The notes beneath the pieces are model-generated. The model had not been told where the DNA came from and ran no database searches. It saw only the letters and a program-made list of their open reading frames with translations. Shown here piece by piece: positions 50,489-63,100 of a stretch of DNA of 64,000 bases. How positions within the stretch are numbered: position 1 is the first letter of the stretch; every line of letters starts with the position of its first letter. Origin of the DNA: Malurus cyaneus samueli (Eukaryota > Chordata > Aves > Passeriformes > Maluridae). The DNA lies in contig CM019217.1 of NCBI GenBank assembly GCA_009741485.1, forward strand, positions 30,373,247-30,437,246, written 5' to 3'. The translations under genes were made by a program, and so were the position numbers.

Positions 50489-51764
50489 AAACATACCTTT
50501 TAATGCCTTCCATTTAAAGACAAAACAAATGCAAAATGCTCACAAGATCTGCTTATTTTATATTTACAAATGGGATCAATTTTACTTTCTCAAAGGTGGC
50601 TCCAAATTGAGAGGCTCCTCTGATATTTGTTTTAAGCATTCCAGAGATCATCTCTGCTTGTTTCAAATTTCTTTTTTTGCTTCTTCCAGTCTTTTTATTG
50701 GGACAAAACGAACTATTTTTTCCTTTCTGGTCCTTCGTGTAGACAAGCCCTTTTATTATTTTTTTTTTAAATTTAAACCAGCTGCCATATTAATGTTCTA
50801 AATGACAAATGTTGCAGCAGTGGCTCTATCATGCAGATTGTTAAAATACGCTTAAATTATATTATGTGTGTTAAGATCCAAAGGAGACAAAATGGCATGC
50901 TGGATCACAGAGTGCTTCTAACGCCCCTCCCAAATCCCACAAAACCCAAACACCCCTCCCCACCCCAGACCTGCAACTCCATACAGATTTATGGGACTGT
51001 CCCAGAGGTCCTGAATTAATAATATGTAGCATGTGCACAAGAATGATAGATGGAAGAGGAATGGCTTACGTCTCTGTTAAATACTGCATTGTAAAAGTTG
51101 TACCAGTACATGTTTGTGAGACAGGTCCTATTTCTCTTGCTTTTCTGAAGGTTGATCTCTTGGGCAGATACAGGTGGCAGCTTCTGAGGTTTTAGATTTA
51201 AGAACCCTGTAGTGTGCCTCATACTTTGAAGCAAAGCACTATAGCATCATTAAATTTTAAAATATAGTTCAGAAACATTAAGTTTTCTTATACCCTGCAG
51301 TTCTCAGTACAAATGACTGAATTTCAGATTAAGGGAAACAAAAACCCGAAAGAACTAAACAAGTGCAAATCACCCAGGGGATGGGGTGGGAGATAGGCAT
51401 TGTAGTGAGTCAGTCTGTATTTTTCTGTAGCGGAAAAGTGACAGCTGCCTTGTCCCAAAGGCTGTTTTGCATTTAGAAGTGAAGATTATACAGACAGCAC
51501 AGAAACTGTCTCCTTTCCACTCCATATTCAGCTCATAGAAAAAGTCCTGTAGCTGGGGAAAAACAGGTTGGTGAAGGACTTCAATTTTTTCAGATTCCTC
51601 TTCATTGCATATAAGAAAAAAAATGTAAAATTTTTGCATAGGGATATGAGTACAGAACAAATAATTCCATGTTGATAATCTCAATTTCACCTCTTCAAAA
51701 CAGTAATTGTGTGTGTTCTACAAAGCCACTTCAAATGGAAATGCACTACAAAATGCAGCAACGT
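50489..51764. other. Unique non-coding sequence between two CR1 elements
   Basis: No gene seen. A C-rich stretch with ccctccc and acccctccccacccc lies at about 50920-50970. Open frames up to 115 codons without recognisable domains. Confidence 0.5.
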
Positions 51765-52956
51765 GATAGAATCATATAATGGCAAGGACTGGAAGGGATC
51801 TCAAAGATCATCCAGTTCCAATCCTCCTCTTTGTGGGCAGAGACACCTTTTGCTAGATCACATTCCTCAGGACTCCATCCAACCTGGCCTTGAACACTTC
51901 CAGGGATGGGGCATCCAACAACTTCTCTGGGCAACATGTTCCCGTGCTTCATCACACTCTGAATAAAGAATTCCTTCCTAATTCTCATCTAAACATGCCC
52001 TCTTTCAATTTTAAACCCTTGCCCCTTGTCACTTTGTGGCTGGCTCTCTGCCTCCTTTTCGTAAGTCCCTTTCAGGTACTGAAAGGCTGAGATGAGGTCT
52101 TCCAATCCCAGCTCTCCCAATCTGTCTTCATAGAGAGGCGTTGCCTCCCTCTGATCTTTTTCAGGGCCTCCTCTGGGACCCATTTTAAGATTCCATGTCT
52201 TTCTTGTGCTGAGGACCCCAGACCTGGACATTACACCAGGGGGGGTCCCACAAAGGCAGAGTAGAGGGGCAGAATCACCTCCCTTGATGTGCTGGCTGCT
52301 CCCCTTTCGATGCAGCCAGGATGCAGTTGACCTCCTGGGCTGCAAGGTGCACTCTGTTGGCTCATGTGCAGCCTGTCATCTGCAAGAATTCACAAGTCTT
52401 CTGCAGGGCTTCTCTCAGTGACTTCTTCCAGTCTAGACTCACATCTGGGATTGCCCCAGCAACTTACACTTGGATTTGCTGAACTCCATGAGATTTTCAT
52501 GGGTCTACCTCTCAAGTTTATCCAGGTTCCTCTGGATGACATCCCTACTGTTGCTTAGCTTTGAGTCACCTACAAACTTGCTGAGAGCGCACTTGATCTC
52601 ACTATGTCATTAATGAAGATATTGAAGAGCATCAGTCCTAAGACAGAACCCTAAGGGATACCACTTGTCACTGGCCTCCACCTGGACACAGAGTCATTGC
52701 CTACAGCTCTCTGGCTGCATCCATGCAACCAATTCCTTATCTTCTGAGTAGCCTATGCATCTAATCCATGTCTGTCTAATTTGAAGATAAGAATGTCATA
52801 TGGGACAATATTGAAGGTGCTAAGAAATCTAATAGATGATATCTTTAGTCTTTTCTTGTCCACTGTTATCACTGCATCATAGAAAGCCATGAGATTGATC
52901 TGGCACAATTTACCCTTTTAGTAAAGCCATGAAGGCTGCCTTGAATTGCCTCCTAA
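51765..52956 (-). mobile_element. CR1 LINE, 5'-truncated, carries a dead reverse-transcriptase segment
   Basis: Minus orientation. The 3' end at 51765 shows gatagaatcatataatgg, then gactggaagggatctcaaag and the familiar ttccagggatggggcatcca. Beyond about 52540 the minus strand encodes the reverse-transcriptase region: RNWLHG, then [12 protein letters not shown] followed by a stop (plus-strand 52651-52653) and GSVLGLMLFNIFIND. The stop replaces the Gln of the conserved SGVPQGSVLGP block. The catalytic FADD block reads FVGD (52564-52579). In the upstream DFSKAFDTV block (around 52801-52835) both Asp positions are changed. The element stops near 52956, losing the rest of the polymerase and the endonuclease, so it is a fossil about 1.19 kb long. 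Plus-strand frames across it are antisense noise. Confidence 0.93.
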
Positions 52957-53668
52957 ATGTTTATTTCTAAAATGTCAAAGTGGGATGTTTTGACATTGTT
53001 ACAATAATCTTTATTTAATATTAAATGCCACTTATACCTTATTCTGCAGTAAGGAGAATAAATGCAGATCACCGGGGGAACCAGGCAAAGTGAAAGTGTC
53101 TTTATCAGGGAAGTATGAAAGACTGAACTATCCAGCTATTCAATATGTTGAAGGCCATTCCTAAATCAGTCATCAGTCTGTGACTTAATTTGACTTGGGA
53201 TTCTCAAGGTGTTGCTTCATCAAAACCTTCATGTGTGGTGGAAATTGTTCACCAGGATGGAATTGTGTTTGAATAGAAGCTGCATTATTAATCAGTTAGA
53301 TTTCCATAGCCTACTTTGGAGAATTTGAGTATTTTAAGACATAAGGATCTCCTCTCTGTCAAGCTATCATATAGCTGGGAACCTGAAAGCACAGGGAGCA
53401 GAAGGGTTTTTTCTGTGTAGAATGGGATATGAAAGCATAAAAGCTCCTCTACTTAAAGAAGCTGTAGAGTCCCATTCTAAAACCTGTCCAGAACAGTTAA
53501 GTGAGTCTTACTGGAGTGTAACAGTACAGGGGGATGCATCCCAGTAGTCATTTGCTGTGTTTCTTTGCAGAAAGATCATAGATTTGAAAGAATAATCTTT
53601 CTTTTATAGAAAATGGGAAGGAAGGCTCCTAAACTCCCTTGTTTTGAGAGAAAAGCAATTCCTTTTCT
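52957..53668. other. Unique AT-rich non-coding sequence
   Basis: Nothing recognisable between the long CR1 and the family C LTR. Confidence 0.55.
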
Positions 53669-53786
53669 GTATGTGTCACGATCCGCTCGAGTTGAAGCGG
53701 GGGTCGTGATAGGTTCTTTTTGGAATCTCAGAGTGCAAAAGAAAACGAGAAGGCAAATTTATATGCTTCAAATAATCAGAGATAAT

Positions 53787-53792
53787 TTATTT
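53787..53792 (-). terminator. LTR polyadenylation signal AATAAA
   Basis: The plus strand reads tttatt. It lies about 180 bases downstream of the LTR's TATA box and about 114 bases before its 3' end, the expected place for the R-region signal. A second A-rich, AT-rich stretch (catataaat) follows. Confidence 0.5.
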
Positions 53793-53812
53793 GGGTATTT
53801 TGCGATAGAAGA

Positions 53813-53816
<4 letters not shown>

Positions 53817-53872
<56 letters not shown>
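53817..53872. repeat. (GA)n microsatellite inside the family C LTR
   Basis: Twenty-eight uninterrupted GA units on the plus strand, 56 bases. The lack of interruptions fits a young, slippage-prone array. Its position inside the LTR's transcribed part means that any minus-strand transcript would carry a CU repeat. Confidence 0.97.
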
Positions 53873-53875
<3 letters not shown>

Positions 53876-53971
53876 GGTCATATAGCTACCAGCTGACGAG
53901 GTCTTCCAAGGTCCCACGATGGTCGTCAGTCAGTTGGTAGGGAGATCTTGGGGTGGTCTTCTCGGGGGAGA

Positions 53972-53980
53972 CTTTTTATA
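53972..53980 (-). promoter_or_regulatory. TATA box of the family C LTR
   Basis: tataaaaag on the minus strand, within a CpG-containing U3-like segment. It is a strong match to the vertebrate TATA consensus. If the LTR is still active, transcription would start about 30 bases further left and run towards lower coordinates. Confidence 0.45.
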
Positions 53981-54294
53981 GTCTTTTTCAAAGCGAGTGG
54001 CTGCAGGCCAGGAGGGGGGTTGCAAGTCATGAGTTGGCCACGTAGAACTGGCCCGGATTACCCCAAAGCACGTGTGCAGTACGGTGGGCATAGTGACCCA
54101 ATGCAGATTCTTGGGGCATGAAAAGAATAGGGGGTGTTTTCCAAACAGAAGCCAGTGATGCATGGGTAGGACTTGCTGTCCCAGAAGCTGAATGGCTCGG
54201 ACCCCACTTAGTCCCCCTCCTTTTTTCTTCCACTCAGGTTTTGGGGTCGATAATCGTGAGACAGTCACGGATTTTTAATGTCTCTTACAGTATG

Positions 54295-57200
54295 TTGAAG
54301 TCAGCATTCTACTTTTCTTTGTTCTGATATTAGAGCTGACTTTTTTTTTTTGCATCAGTGACAGTTTTCTATTAATGTGGCAGCTTGATCAGTTCTGTCA
54401 TTTTCTATTAGTCCACTAATGAATATCTTGATTCTGTGTTTGAGACCAACCTTGAAGAAAAGATGTTTCTGAGGTAACAAGCTTAGAAGTACAGAAGCTA
54501 GACCCATTAAACAGAGATGTCTGTAACAGCAGTTTGCAATTTAAACACAAGTAATATAGAAAGTGAAAATGTTTTCCACAAGTTCCTCACAGTCTGTAAT
54601 GAATGGCACTTTGTGCTGAGCAAGAACTGCTGGAAATTGGCTAGTAGATTTTTCTTTCTCAGTATGGCCAAATTTATTTTTGCTGAAGATCAATATGGGA
54701 AAGTAATGCCAGAGAGCATTGAAGTTAAATGGAAAGGAAAAGTGGACCACCCTTCAGGCTTGCAGACGGTTAAATACTGCATACCTGTACAAACTATTAG
54801 TCCTCCTGAGTGCTCCTTCATCCACAGCTGAGACTGAGTAACCTCTCAACAGGTTGTGTCTTGCTAATTACTACTTTAGAGTCATACTCCATCAGTTTAA
54901 ATTGAAAGTTGAAATTCAGTATTCTTTGTTTCCGCTTTTCCACCTTGTAAACTGTTATGCCCCACCCTACTGAAATACTGTGCTTCTTAGGAGAACTCAA
55001 TTGTCTGCAGAGGCAGATGTGCTAAATGGCAATGCAAGGATGATTTGTCGAAGCAGATTTGGGAGCTGACATCTGATACTACCTGCGGCACTGTCAACGG
55101 AGGAACATTATCAACAAGCTGTTAAAAATGACTTCTAATGGCTGAACAAAGTAGATGAAACATCAAGAAAATCACTTTGTTCTTTGTTCTTATTGATTGC
55201 CTAATTTAATTGGCATAGTTTTATTGAATTTTTTAACAGAACAAAATGAGATTTTAATGTAATCTCACTGAGCTTGGTTCTAATTAGATATATTAATTTA
55301 TTATGACTTTCTTGGTTTGAAGAACTAAAACTCATTAATTTATTTTGATGAAGTTATTTTAGACAAAGTCCCAAACCTTCCAGCTATATGTATTCTTGGT
55401 TATATTGGTATATACTTGGTTGAGAATCTACAGAAGATTGGAGAGACCAAACTTCTTTTACTTATATTGAAATTCAAATTCTAAAACAAGACAAAAATAC
55501 TGAAAACTTCTGATATTTTACAGATGCCATTCTGTAAGCTTTTCATTCATATACCTGTGGTATCAGCCTTTGTGATTGTTGCAATAAGAGTGAGACAGGG
55601 CAGTGTATTTCTTTGTTTGCATAACTTTTTAAGGCCTAATCAGTGTCCAGTTTCATGTTTATTCTTGATGACTTAAAAATTGAGATGGTAATAGAAGATG
55701 TCAGTTTAATTTTACTGGATTAGATTGTTGAGTGATTTGCAATACAGTGCATGTTTACTTTAAAGCAAATTGCTTGAAATATGGGTTAGTACAGTTAACT
55801 TCATTATTACATGATAGTTTGGATCAAGAATAATCTTGAAATTCTCCTGTGTCATTGAAATTTGAACATTTCCTTCCAAGGTTTATGCATTGACCACATG
55901 TGAGCTTTGTTCGGACTGTGAGGAGTGGAGTGGAAAGTTTATACAGATTCAAGGATCTGTTCTATGCTGAGTCTAGGGGTGACTTTGCTGCCTGTTCTTT
56001 GGTGTCATTTGGGGGATGGTATGTACTGGTCAGGAAATGCAAAGCTTTGTTAACACTGGACATTTTGGCATTTCCAGTTTAAAGTTAGAAATATCACAGT
56101 GGTTTGCTATTTACTCACACTCACACATGTAAGCCATGTTTTTTTTCAACAATAACCTGCTTCTTACCTGGAAAGTATGGGATATACTATTCTTAGAGTA
56201 AGTCAAGTGCTATTTGAGTAATTCAGATAAATGAGGTGATGTTGACCCACACAATGCTTTGATGATGAGACAAAAAAGGTGTTGAGAGAAGAGATGAGGA
56301 ATGACCTGCTTTCTCCTCTTCACTGGATAGAATGACACTGAGTGTTAGTGGTATTTACTTGTTTTACAGAACAATTAAATTTTCTGTATGTAAAAATTCC
56401 ATAGTTTGTGCAGATTTGTTCATTTAACAAAACATATAAAGTGACATTTTTACTGCTTTTTAGTCCTTTTTGAACAGAGCCAAATGTCTTCAACAGAATT
56501 TCAAGTTCAGGTGTAATTGTTAAGAAACAATGTCTTTCTCTAGAAGTTTAATGTAACAGAGATTAGAAAATGATTCAGATGTCTCTCCTAAACACCTACT
56601 ATGCAATGTAATTTTTGGAAATTGGAAATGGACTGAGAAAGGACCATTCTCTGACTCTGTGAACAACAACATGGTGTGATCACTAGTTCTTCATGCTCTC
56701 TTTTGGAATGGATCATTCATTAATGTACTGATAGAGAGATTACTGCTGAACAACTGAGGTCAGGGAGGATGATGGCAAGCTGGGTGGTCATTAATTTAGA
56801 GAAATGTTTTAGATATTTTCTTGGACTCATATGGAGCTGGTGTACAGGCCTTAAGAATGGTTCAGAATTCCAATTCCCAAACACTTTGTTAATTTTCAAA
56901 TCAGTAAGCACATGAATGCTGACATTCAGACTGCTTATCAGCAAAAGCAGAGACATCTGTCTATGTTCTGACAGGCAAACAAGAGAAGATGGCTCCAACT
57001 TGAATAATTTTGGAATCTCTGCAAGTAGTTTTGGGCATTGTGTGACACTGAGATAGCTAAAGGTGGTTGTGTGGGCCTTAGTTTCTTTTGGATCAATTCC
57101 TGAAGTATAAAATAATAGAAAGCTAATTCTTAGTTTCATACAAATATTGTCAGAAAAATATGATTAGTAAGTCCGTGGATATGCTGAACATATTAGTGTT

Positions 57201-60080
57201 CTAATAAAATGTTGCTAATTTTGCAGCAGTGGTCTATTACATAATTTTCTTTCTTTGAATCTTTTCTTTTTAAGGTTCACATTGATAAGAAAACTTTATT
57301 ATGATCTCAATTTCTCAAATCAGATTTCATGCATTTTTTGCTGGCAGAACATGTCTGTAAACTGTAGACTATAAGACACATCTTAGAATTTTAGAAGAAA
57401 TAATTGTCTGTTAACTCTTCAGCTCTTTGTAGCTCTCCAAAAAAAACTCAGACAACAACAAAATGCAGTGAAATGTGAAGACTAGTTGGCAATAGCATTT
57501 GTAAGTGGTCATTTTTAATATGTCAGGAGTGTGTCTAGATTTCTGCTTTGGTGATGTTTTACTGTACTGCACAAGCCCCAGTAAGTGTTTGCTTTTCCTC
57601 TTGCTCAGTACTCTCTCTTTAACTGGACATTGGTCTTACAGGGCTTTGTTCTTGCTGCTTCTGTCTTGCAGTGTTTGCAACACAGTGTAGTGCTTTTTCC
57701 CTCACCTTGTATCCTATTAGTGAAATAAGCCTTATAGGAAGATGGTATGAGAGAGTGTTTTCTCGGTAGAATTAGGAAAAAAACCCCAAATTTTATGGTG
57801 AGCTTGAGCTCTTCTTGCATGACACAGAGACAGTTTTCTGCTAAATCAGACTTGACTGAACACTTGCAACAGGCTGTGAATGCTCTGATGTTTGACAGCT
57901 CCTGTTTCAGGTTTCCTTCATGAGAGCATGGTTCGCTATCAACTGATCCACCCCTGAAATTGAATCTTAAAGCTTTCTGCAAGTACTATGCTACACTCTC
58001 ACCATGCGGAAGGGAAATAGTCTGCTGCTCATTCTGACTGTGAAATGAGCCAGTGCTATGTGATTACCCTTCAGTTTGACTCTGGGAAGTAACTTGAACC
58101 TCATCAGATCAGAGTGGTTTGGTTTCCCTGTATAGGTGCACACCCTTTTCACAGGCTTTCTGAAGTGTTGCTGTAATTGCTGATTTGTGTTGATTCTTCT
58201 TTTCACATAACACCATATGCTGCAGTTGAGAGATGCATTTATAATTTGTTTTCACACAGACTAAGTCCTGAATCACACACACATTGTCTTGATGCAATTT
58301 CCTTTGACAAACAAAAAAGTCTGCTACAGTTGTGGAAGTGTTAAAAGGAAGAAACCAGTAGTGAAAACCAGTAGACAAAATCTATATAGCTTAAACAATG
58401 GTGGAATAATATAACAAATGTGTAAATTAATTTGTGATGGTTTCCCATTTGGTCAGTTCATGCAATTTAATAATAAAAGTTGATGTAAAAAACAAGGAAT
58501 TAAAAATGCTTTTAGTGAAATGTTTCAATTTTCTTTGGAAAAGAAGTGATATTTTTAATGAGTATGAAATTATTGTTTCCATGAAAAAAAGCCCAGCAAA
58601 CTCCTAAACAAAAAATGTTATCCTAAATTTAGAGGAGGGTGAGTGTATATGGATAAGAGTACCAAAAATGATAGGTAAGTCTTAGAAAAACTGTGTTTGT
58701 TCAAAGGTTTAAGTCAATTTCAATCAGTAGGGTGAGATTTCTGTGCTTGACAGCTCACTGTGTATTTGTCTCCGATGGTGTTTTAGAGAAAAATGAAGGA
58801 CATATCCAAGGCTAGGAGCTGCCAGAGATAGGACCTGAGGCTAGACTTGCATCCATTCTGACAATGCCTGCATTCCCAGATCTCCCCTGCCTTTTACCAT
58901 TCTCTCCATCATTGGTAGACACAAGCTATTTTCTTTAAATAAAGTCAATACCTTGGCCATTATCAAAACAACTTGATGAGCTGGAAAGTAATTCTGCACT
59001 GCCTTTTCAAACTTAGAGGACTAAATTCAATAAAATCACCTCAGATCTTTTGGGAGAAGTGGCAGTCTAATCATTAAAGAACATATTCATTATGAAAGCC
59101 CAGAATATATCTCACTGGGAGCAGGAGGAGATCTATTTGGTTATTGAGCTTTCTTTTCTTCACCAACTTTGTCAATACCTGTGTAGGGAGAATGAAAGTG
59201 TTCATTATTGTGAGACTTTGTGACCGGGATGTGCATAAGGATAATAATATATTTATCAGAGGAAATTATGCCATGCCATATGACTGCCCTGTACACATTG
59301 ATAATTTTTACTTCTCGGTGTTTTAGCTTCCTTAAATTCACTGAAAGTTCAATTAATTCTTATTGAAGTATGAATAGAAACATCATTAAGCAAAATTGGC
59401 TTAGTTTTTTCCAGTTATTTAGTATAATTATCATGCTCTTTTCTTTTGAGTAAGTCACAGTGAGGCAGGTAGACAAATTCTGTTTCATTTGCTTACAATG
59501 TTGCTTGGTTAGAATAATGCTTCTACTGTTTACTTATAAGGGTTGTTAAGTGACAATATTTTCACCTTAAAGAAACTTCTAAGGTGGTGTAAAACTTGGA
59601 CTCCCCAACTTTTGTTATCTGGTGATCCGATTAACCTTGTAGGAATGGGTGGTCTTTTAATCACTGAACCTCCATCTCACTCTAATGTCCTCACTTCTGG
59701 AACTGCTGGAAAATGTCAGTACCAATTGGAGTCTCCTCTGCTGTGTGCATCTGTGGAGCACAGGACTGGTCCCTTTTTGTTCCTCCTCTGAAGAGAGCCT
59801 TTCCTTGTGTCTCAAGTGCAGTAAGGGAGGAAAGGGGAATTTCGTTTTTGAAAACCTTCTCTACTTCAAATATTTTTTTTTTTTAATCTGATACAGGGTT
59901 AAACCTCCAGCTTCTGAAATTCTCTGTTAATAATGAGACTGTTGTCAGTGGCTTGGAATAGGTTACAAGACTGATTGGTTGGAGATGCATGTCCTGAAGT
60001 GTTGGGAAGCTGAGGAGCTGGAAGAGCAATGGAGAACTCAAGCTCTGAAAAACTCCAGACTGCCCTATCTGGAGCAGCCT
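54295..60080. other. Unique AT-rich non-coding sequence
   Basis: No gene, RNA gene or recognisable mobile element. Minus-strand frames of 139 codons (56720-57139) and 125 codons (57605-57982) are the longest. Neither shows a domain, and both lack clear splice sites or coding bias that I could defend. A T12 run lies near 59873-59884. Confidence 0.5.
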
Positions 60081-60100
60081 GGGGGGGGGGGGGGGGGGGG
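60081..60100. repeat. Poly(G) tract, 20 bases
   Basis: Twenty G in a row on the plus strand, in AT-rich surroundings. G runs of this length are rare compared with A/T runs, and both strands could adopt unusual structures (G-quadruplex on plus, i-motif on minus). The exact length is likely to vary between individuals and sequencing methods. The minus-strand frame that reads it as a Pro run (59899-60279) is not a gene. Confidence 0.95.
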
Positions 60101-63100
60101 AGTTGCATTTTTGCCATTTTCTGTTTCTTTATTACAATGATGGTGTGTGCTTGATGGTGTATGAAGGTTGGAACAAAGGTGACTGATGCTTTACTCTGCC
60201 CCTCTCCCTTCCTCCACTCTCCCCAGACCCATAGGGGAATGAACACAGATGTCTCAGCTAAAAAGGGATTGTGGTACAAGATTCCCAGCTATGATAGGAG
60301 AGGAAGGCAGAAGCCTGGGGTGAGCTACAGCACAGACTGGCTCCACAACTTTGAGGCAGCCTTGGATTAAAAGTGTTCATATTGCATACAGGTCATTCTA
60401 CATTCTATGTTTTTTAGCTCAGTATAGTGATGCTGTTTTCTCAACTGCTTTGTAGTCTTTATTTATACAGAGTGACTTTGCTCTTTGTTAATTGCTTATG
60501 GTACTGTCCTGGGATACCTTAAATTGCAGATAGTGAATGTCTATACTCATTGCCTTGTCCTTTTTATTGAATTTTGTGAAGTTAATAATTTAGCAGTAGC
60601 AATATAACTAGTCTTGATGGTGTTATTTCTGTTATATTTCTGGTGTTTTCTGGAATAAGATAAAAGTTAGGACCTAGTATTAAATGTTTCCTAAAATAAG
60701 AAAAACCTTCCTAGGCATAATGCCTGGTTAGTTATTTACGTCCAAAGAATGTATATGATAAAATATCTGTAGGATACATACCAGCAAGCCTATATCTGTT
60801 ATTTCTGATAAATTCAAGGCATCTAAACCAAATTTATACTCAGTTTATTCTAGATATTTTTTTTTCAGAAGAAATGCAATCTTGCCACAAGATTTAAACA
60901 AGTGACTTTTAGCTCCCAGAGAAGAATGTTGTACTTTTGAGAATCTCATATAATGAAAAGCAGAGCTTCATTGCATACTGATGTCGCATTAGGAAATTTT
61001 GATTAAAAATCTTAGAAGCGTAGGTGTAAAAAGTGTGGGTGAAAGTTGAACTTTTTTCCTCATAGGACTTCTGATTTTTAATGATACTGTAGTTTTTAGA
61101 GCAAATGTATCATCTCCGAGATATTGCATTCGGGGCTTTTCTAGTGCTTGATTTATCAATGAGACTGGCACTGAATTATTTTGTATTTTATTCCAAGTAC
61201 CATGAGGGTAAAAAGTGGCAAGGTTTCTGTCATGGATTGAGTACTGCCAAATCATATTTCATGACTCTGCTCACTGGTGATTTGTGGGTGGCTGTTTTTT
61301 GTGTCTTTTTGTTAGTTTAGTTAGTACAGCTGTCACCAGATTAGCAAAATGTAAACATGAATGATTGTTTTAATCCTGCTAAACATTTTCTTTGGCTGCT
61401 CTCATGTTTTACATGCTAAAATTGATTTTAAACATGTATATAAGCAATCAGCTCCTTCCAGATCGTTGCAACCCATACTGTCTGTAGGCAAAGGCATATA
61501 TGACAAAGGCTAGCAGCAACTGAGTTAGATATTGATTTTTGACTCTGTCTTCTTTCCTAATAATCCATCAAGAAGACATGTGTGAAAAATTCTACTTCCA
61601 AATTGTTATTATGAAATATTTCTTCAGACAGCCCAAGAAGAAAATACCTAAAATGTTTATTTATTTTTTAAAATTTTTACAGATAGCGTAAAACATCTGC
61701 TTTCAGATAGCAACCCAACCTCACAGACTGTTTCCAAGAATAAAACGTGTAGGGTAAAGGCAACATATTGGGTGATATTTCCAAAATAGGCATCTACTTT
61801 TTGAAACTTGAGGTTCAAGGAACAGCTACAAAAGTTTTGAAAGAACTATATGGCTAATATGTCTACTGTGTCCAGATGTTTGAACTTAAACTGCTTCTCT
61901 GGCCCTTGCAGAGTAGATACTGCTAATATTTGATGGAAAGTTCTTACATTCTTCTTCCAAGAATGTTATTTATTTAGGCTAATCAATGATTCCTCAAAGC
62001 CATTAGAGATGAGACAGCTTTGCTGTGGTCCTAGGGCTTTATTTGAGATGATTTCTGCAGGATATCCTGCTGACTATGCTTATCACTTCAGTTGTACATC
62101 TGCAAAAGTGATTAGGAAAGTGGAGACCCCTGTAGCTAGTGATCTAAGAGGTGAAGACAGACTTCACGCTCTCTCCATGTTTCCTAACATGTAATCAACC
62201 TTGTCTAGGAGAAACCTAGCTAGCACATTTGTCAGCTAACTGAATAGTCACGGTGTGTAGAATTTGGTAATCCACTGGAATTCCTTGAAAAAAATGTGAA
62301 TAGTAAGACAAAAGCCTGCCTTAAGAAATTGTTAATGTTCAGAGGGACGAAGGTGGTCCACTAGTGTTGTCTTTTGCTTTCCAGAACATTGAGAGTGGCT
62401 TGTGGTTTGAAGTGTGGCCAGAAGGGAGCAGCTTCTTCCATTTGCTTTTTAGTGCATCTGTAATTTTTTGGGTTTGAAGGAGAATATGAATAAAAGTCTG
62501 TGCTGTGTCTCAGTTGTCTAAAGTTCTGTATATGGCTGTGGGGAGAGCTGATGAGAATTTCCACTGCAGTACACTATGGAGAAATCAGGAGGAAGTGCAG
62601 CTGGCCGTGAAAGACTCCAGCCTTAAAGCTAACTGCATGTGATGACTGGCTGAGAGAAGAGCTTCCTTTCATAATGGCTTGACTGTTGTGCATTGACTGA
62701 AAAAGAATGTTGGGTGAACGGTGTGGGCAGGATGACCTTCCGACTGGTCATTTTGATGGGTACCATAATGCAGTAGCCACTTAGTTTTCTCTAAGTCAGG
62801 GTCTTCACTCCAATCTGTCCAATTGCCTTTAGAGTTGTATGAGTATTAACACGCCATAATATTTTTTTTTCTCAGCTACTAGTTGTGCTTTTGAAAGAAT
62901 TCCCGCCTAACCATGACTCTGTGGTGTGTTAATCCTTCTGAATCCTGAGCAGCAGTTATGACACCTTGCTTTTACTGTGACACATATTGGTTTCACATGC
63001 AAATGAACCAGATCACACAGAGTGATGAATGGCATGTTTTAGTGAAGGACTCCTGCTATGTTGTCAGACAGACAACAGTACAAAATAGTAGTTTACAAGC

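Larger units (their letters stand above)
53674..54289 (-). mobile_element. Solo LTR of an endogenous retrovirus, family C, probably young
   Basis: The plus strand starts tgtcacgatccgctcgag and ends tgtctcttaca, giving TG...CA termini on either strand. A 5-bp duplication, gtatg, flanks it (53669-53673 and 54290-54294). On the minus strand a good TATA box, tataaaaag (53972-53980), is followed about 180 bases later by AATAAA (53787-53792) and then by a terminal region ending ggatcgtgaca. This is the order U3, R, U5, so the LTR reads on the minus strand. I associate the cgatccgctc / tcgtgaca terminus with bird ERVK-type LTRs. CpG is plentiful (five within the first 35 bases), unlike the other three LTRs, which suggests recent insertion. 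A long GA repeat lies between the TATA box and AATAAA. No viral gene is present. Frames at 53613-53885 and 53930-54268 cross the LTR and are not genes. Confidence 0.85.

Noticed and set aside
51989..52345. 118-codon frame, minus strand, in the long CR1
   Set aside because: Falls in the 3' part of the CR1 downstream of the polymerase region. It is not a separate gene.
56720..57139. 139-codon frame, minus strand
   Set aside because: The longest frame outside repeats on the minus strand, yet without domain, signal peptide or conserved motif that I recognise. A chance frame is the simpler reading.
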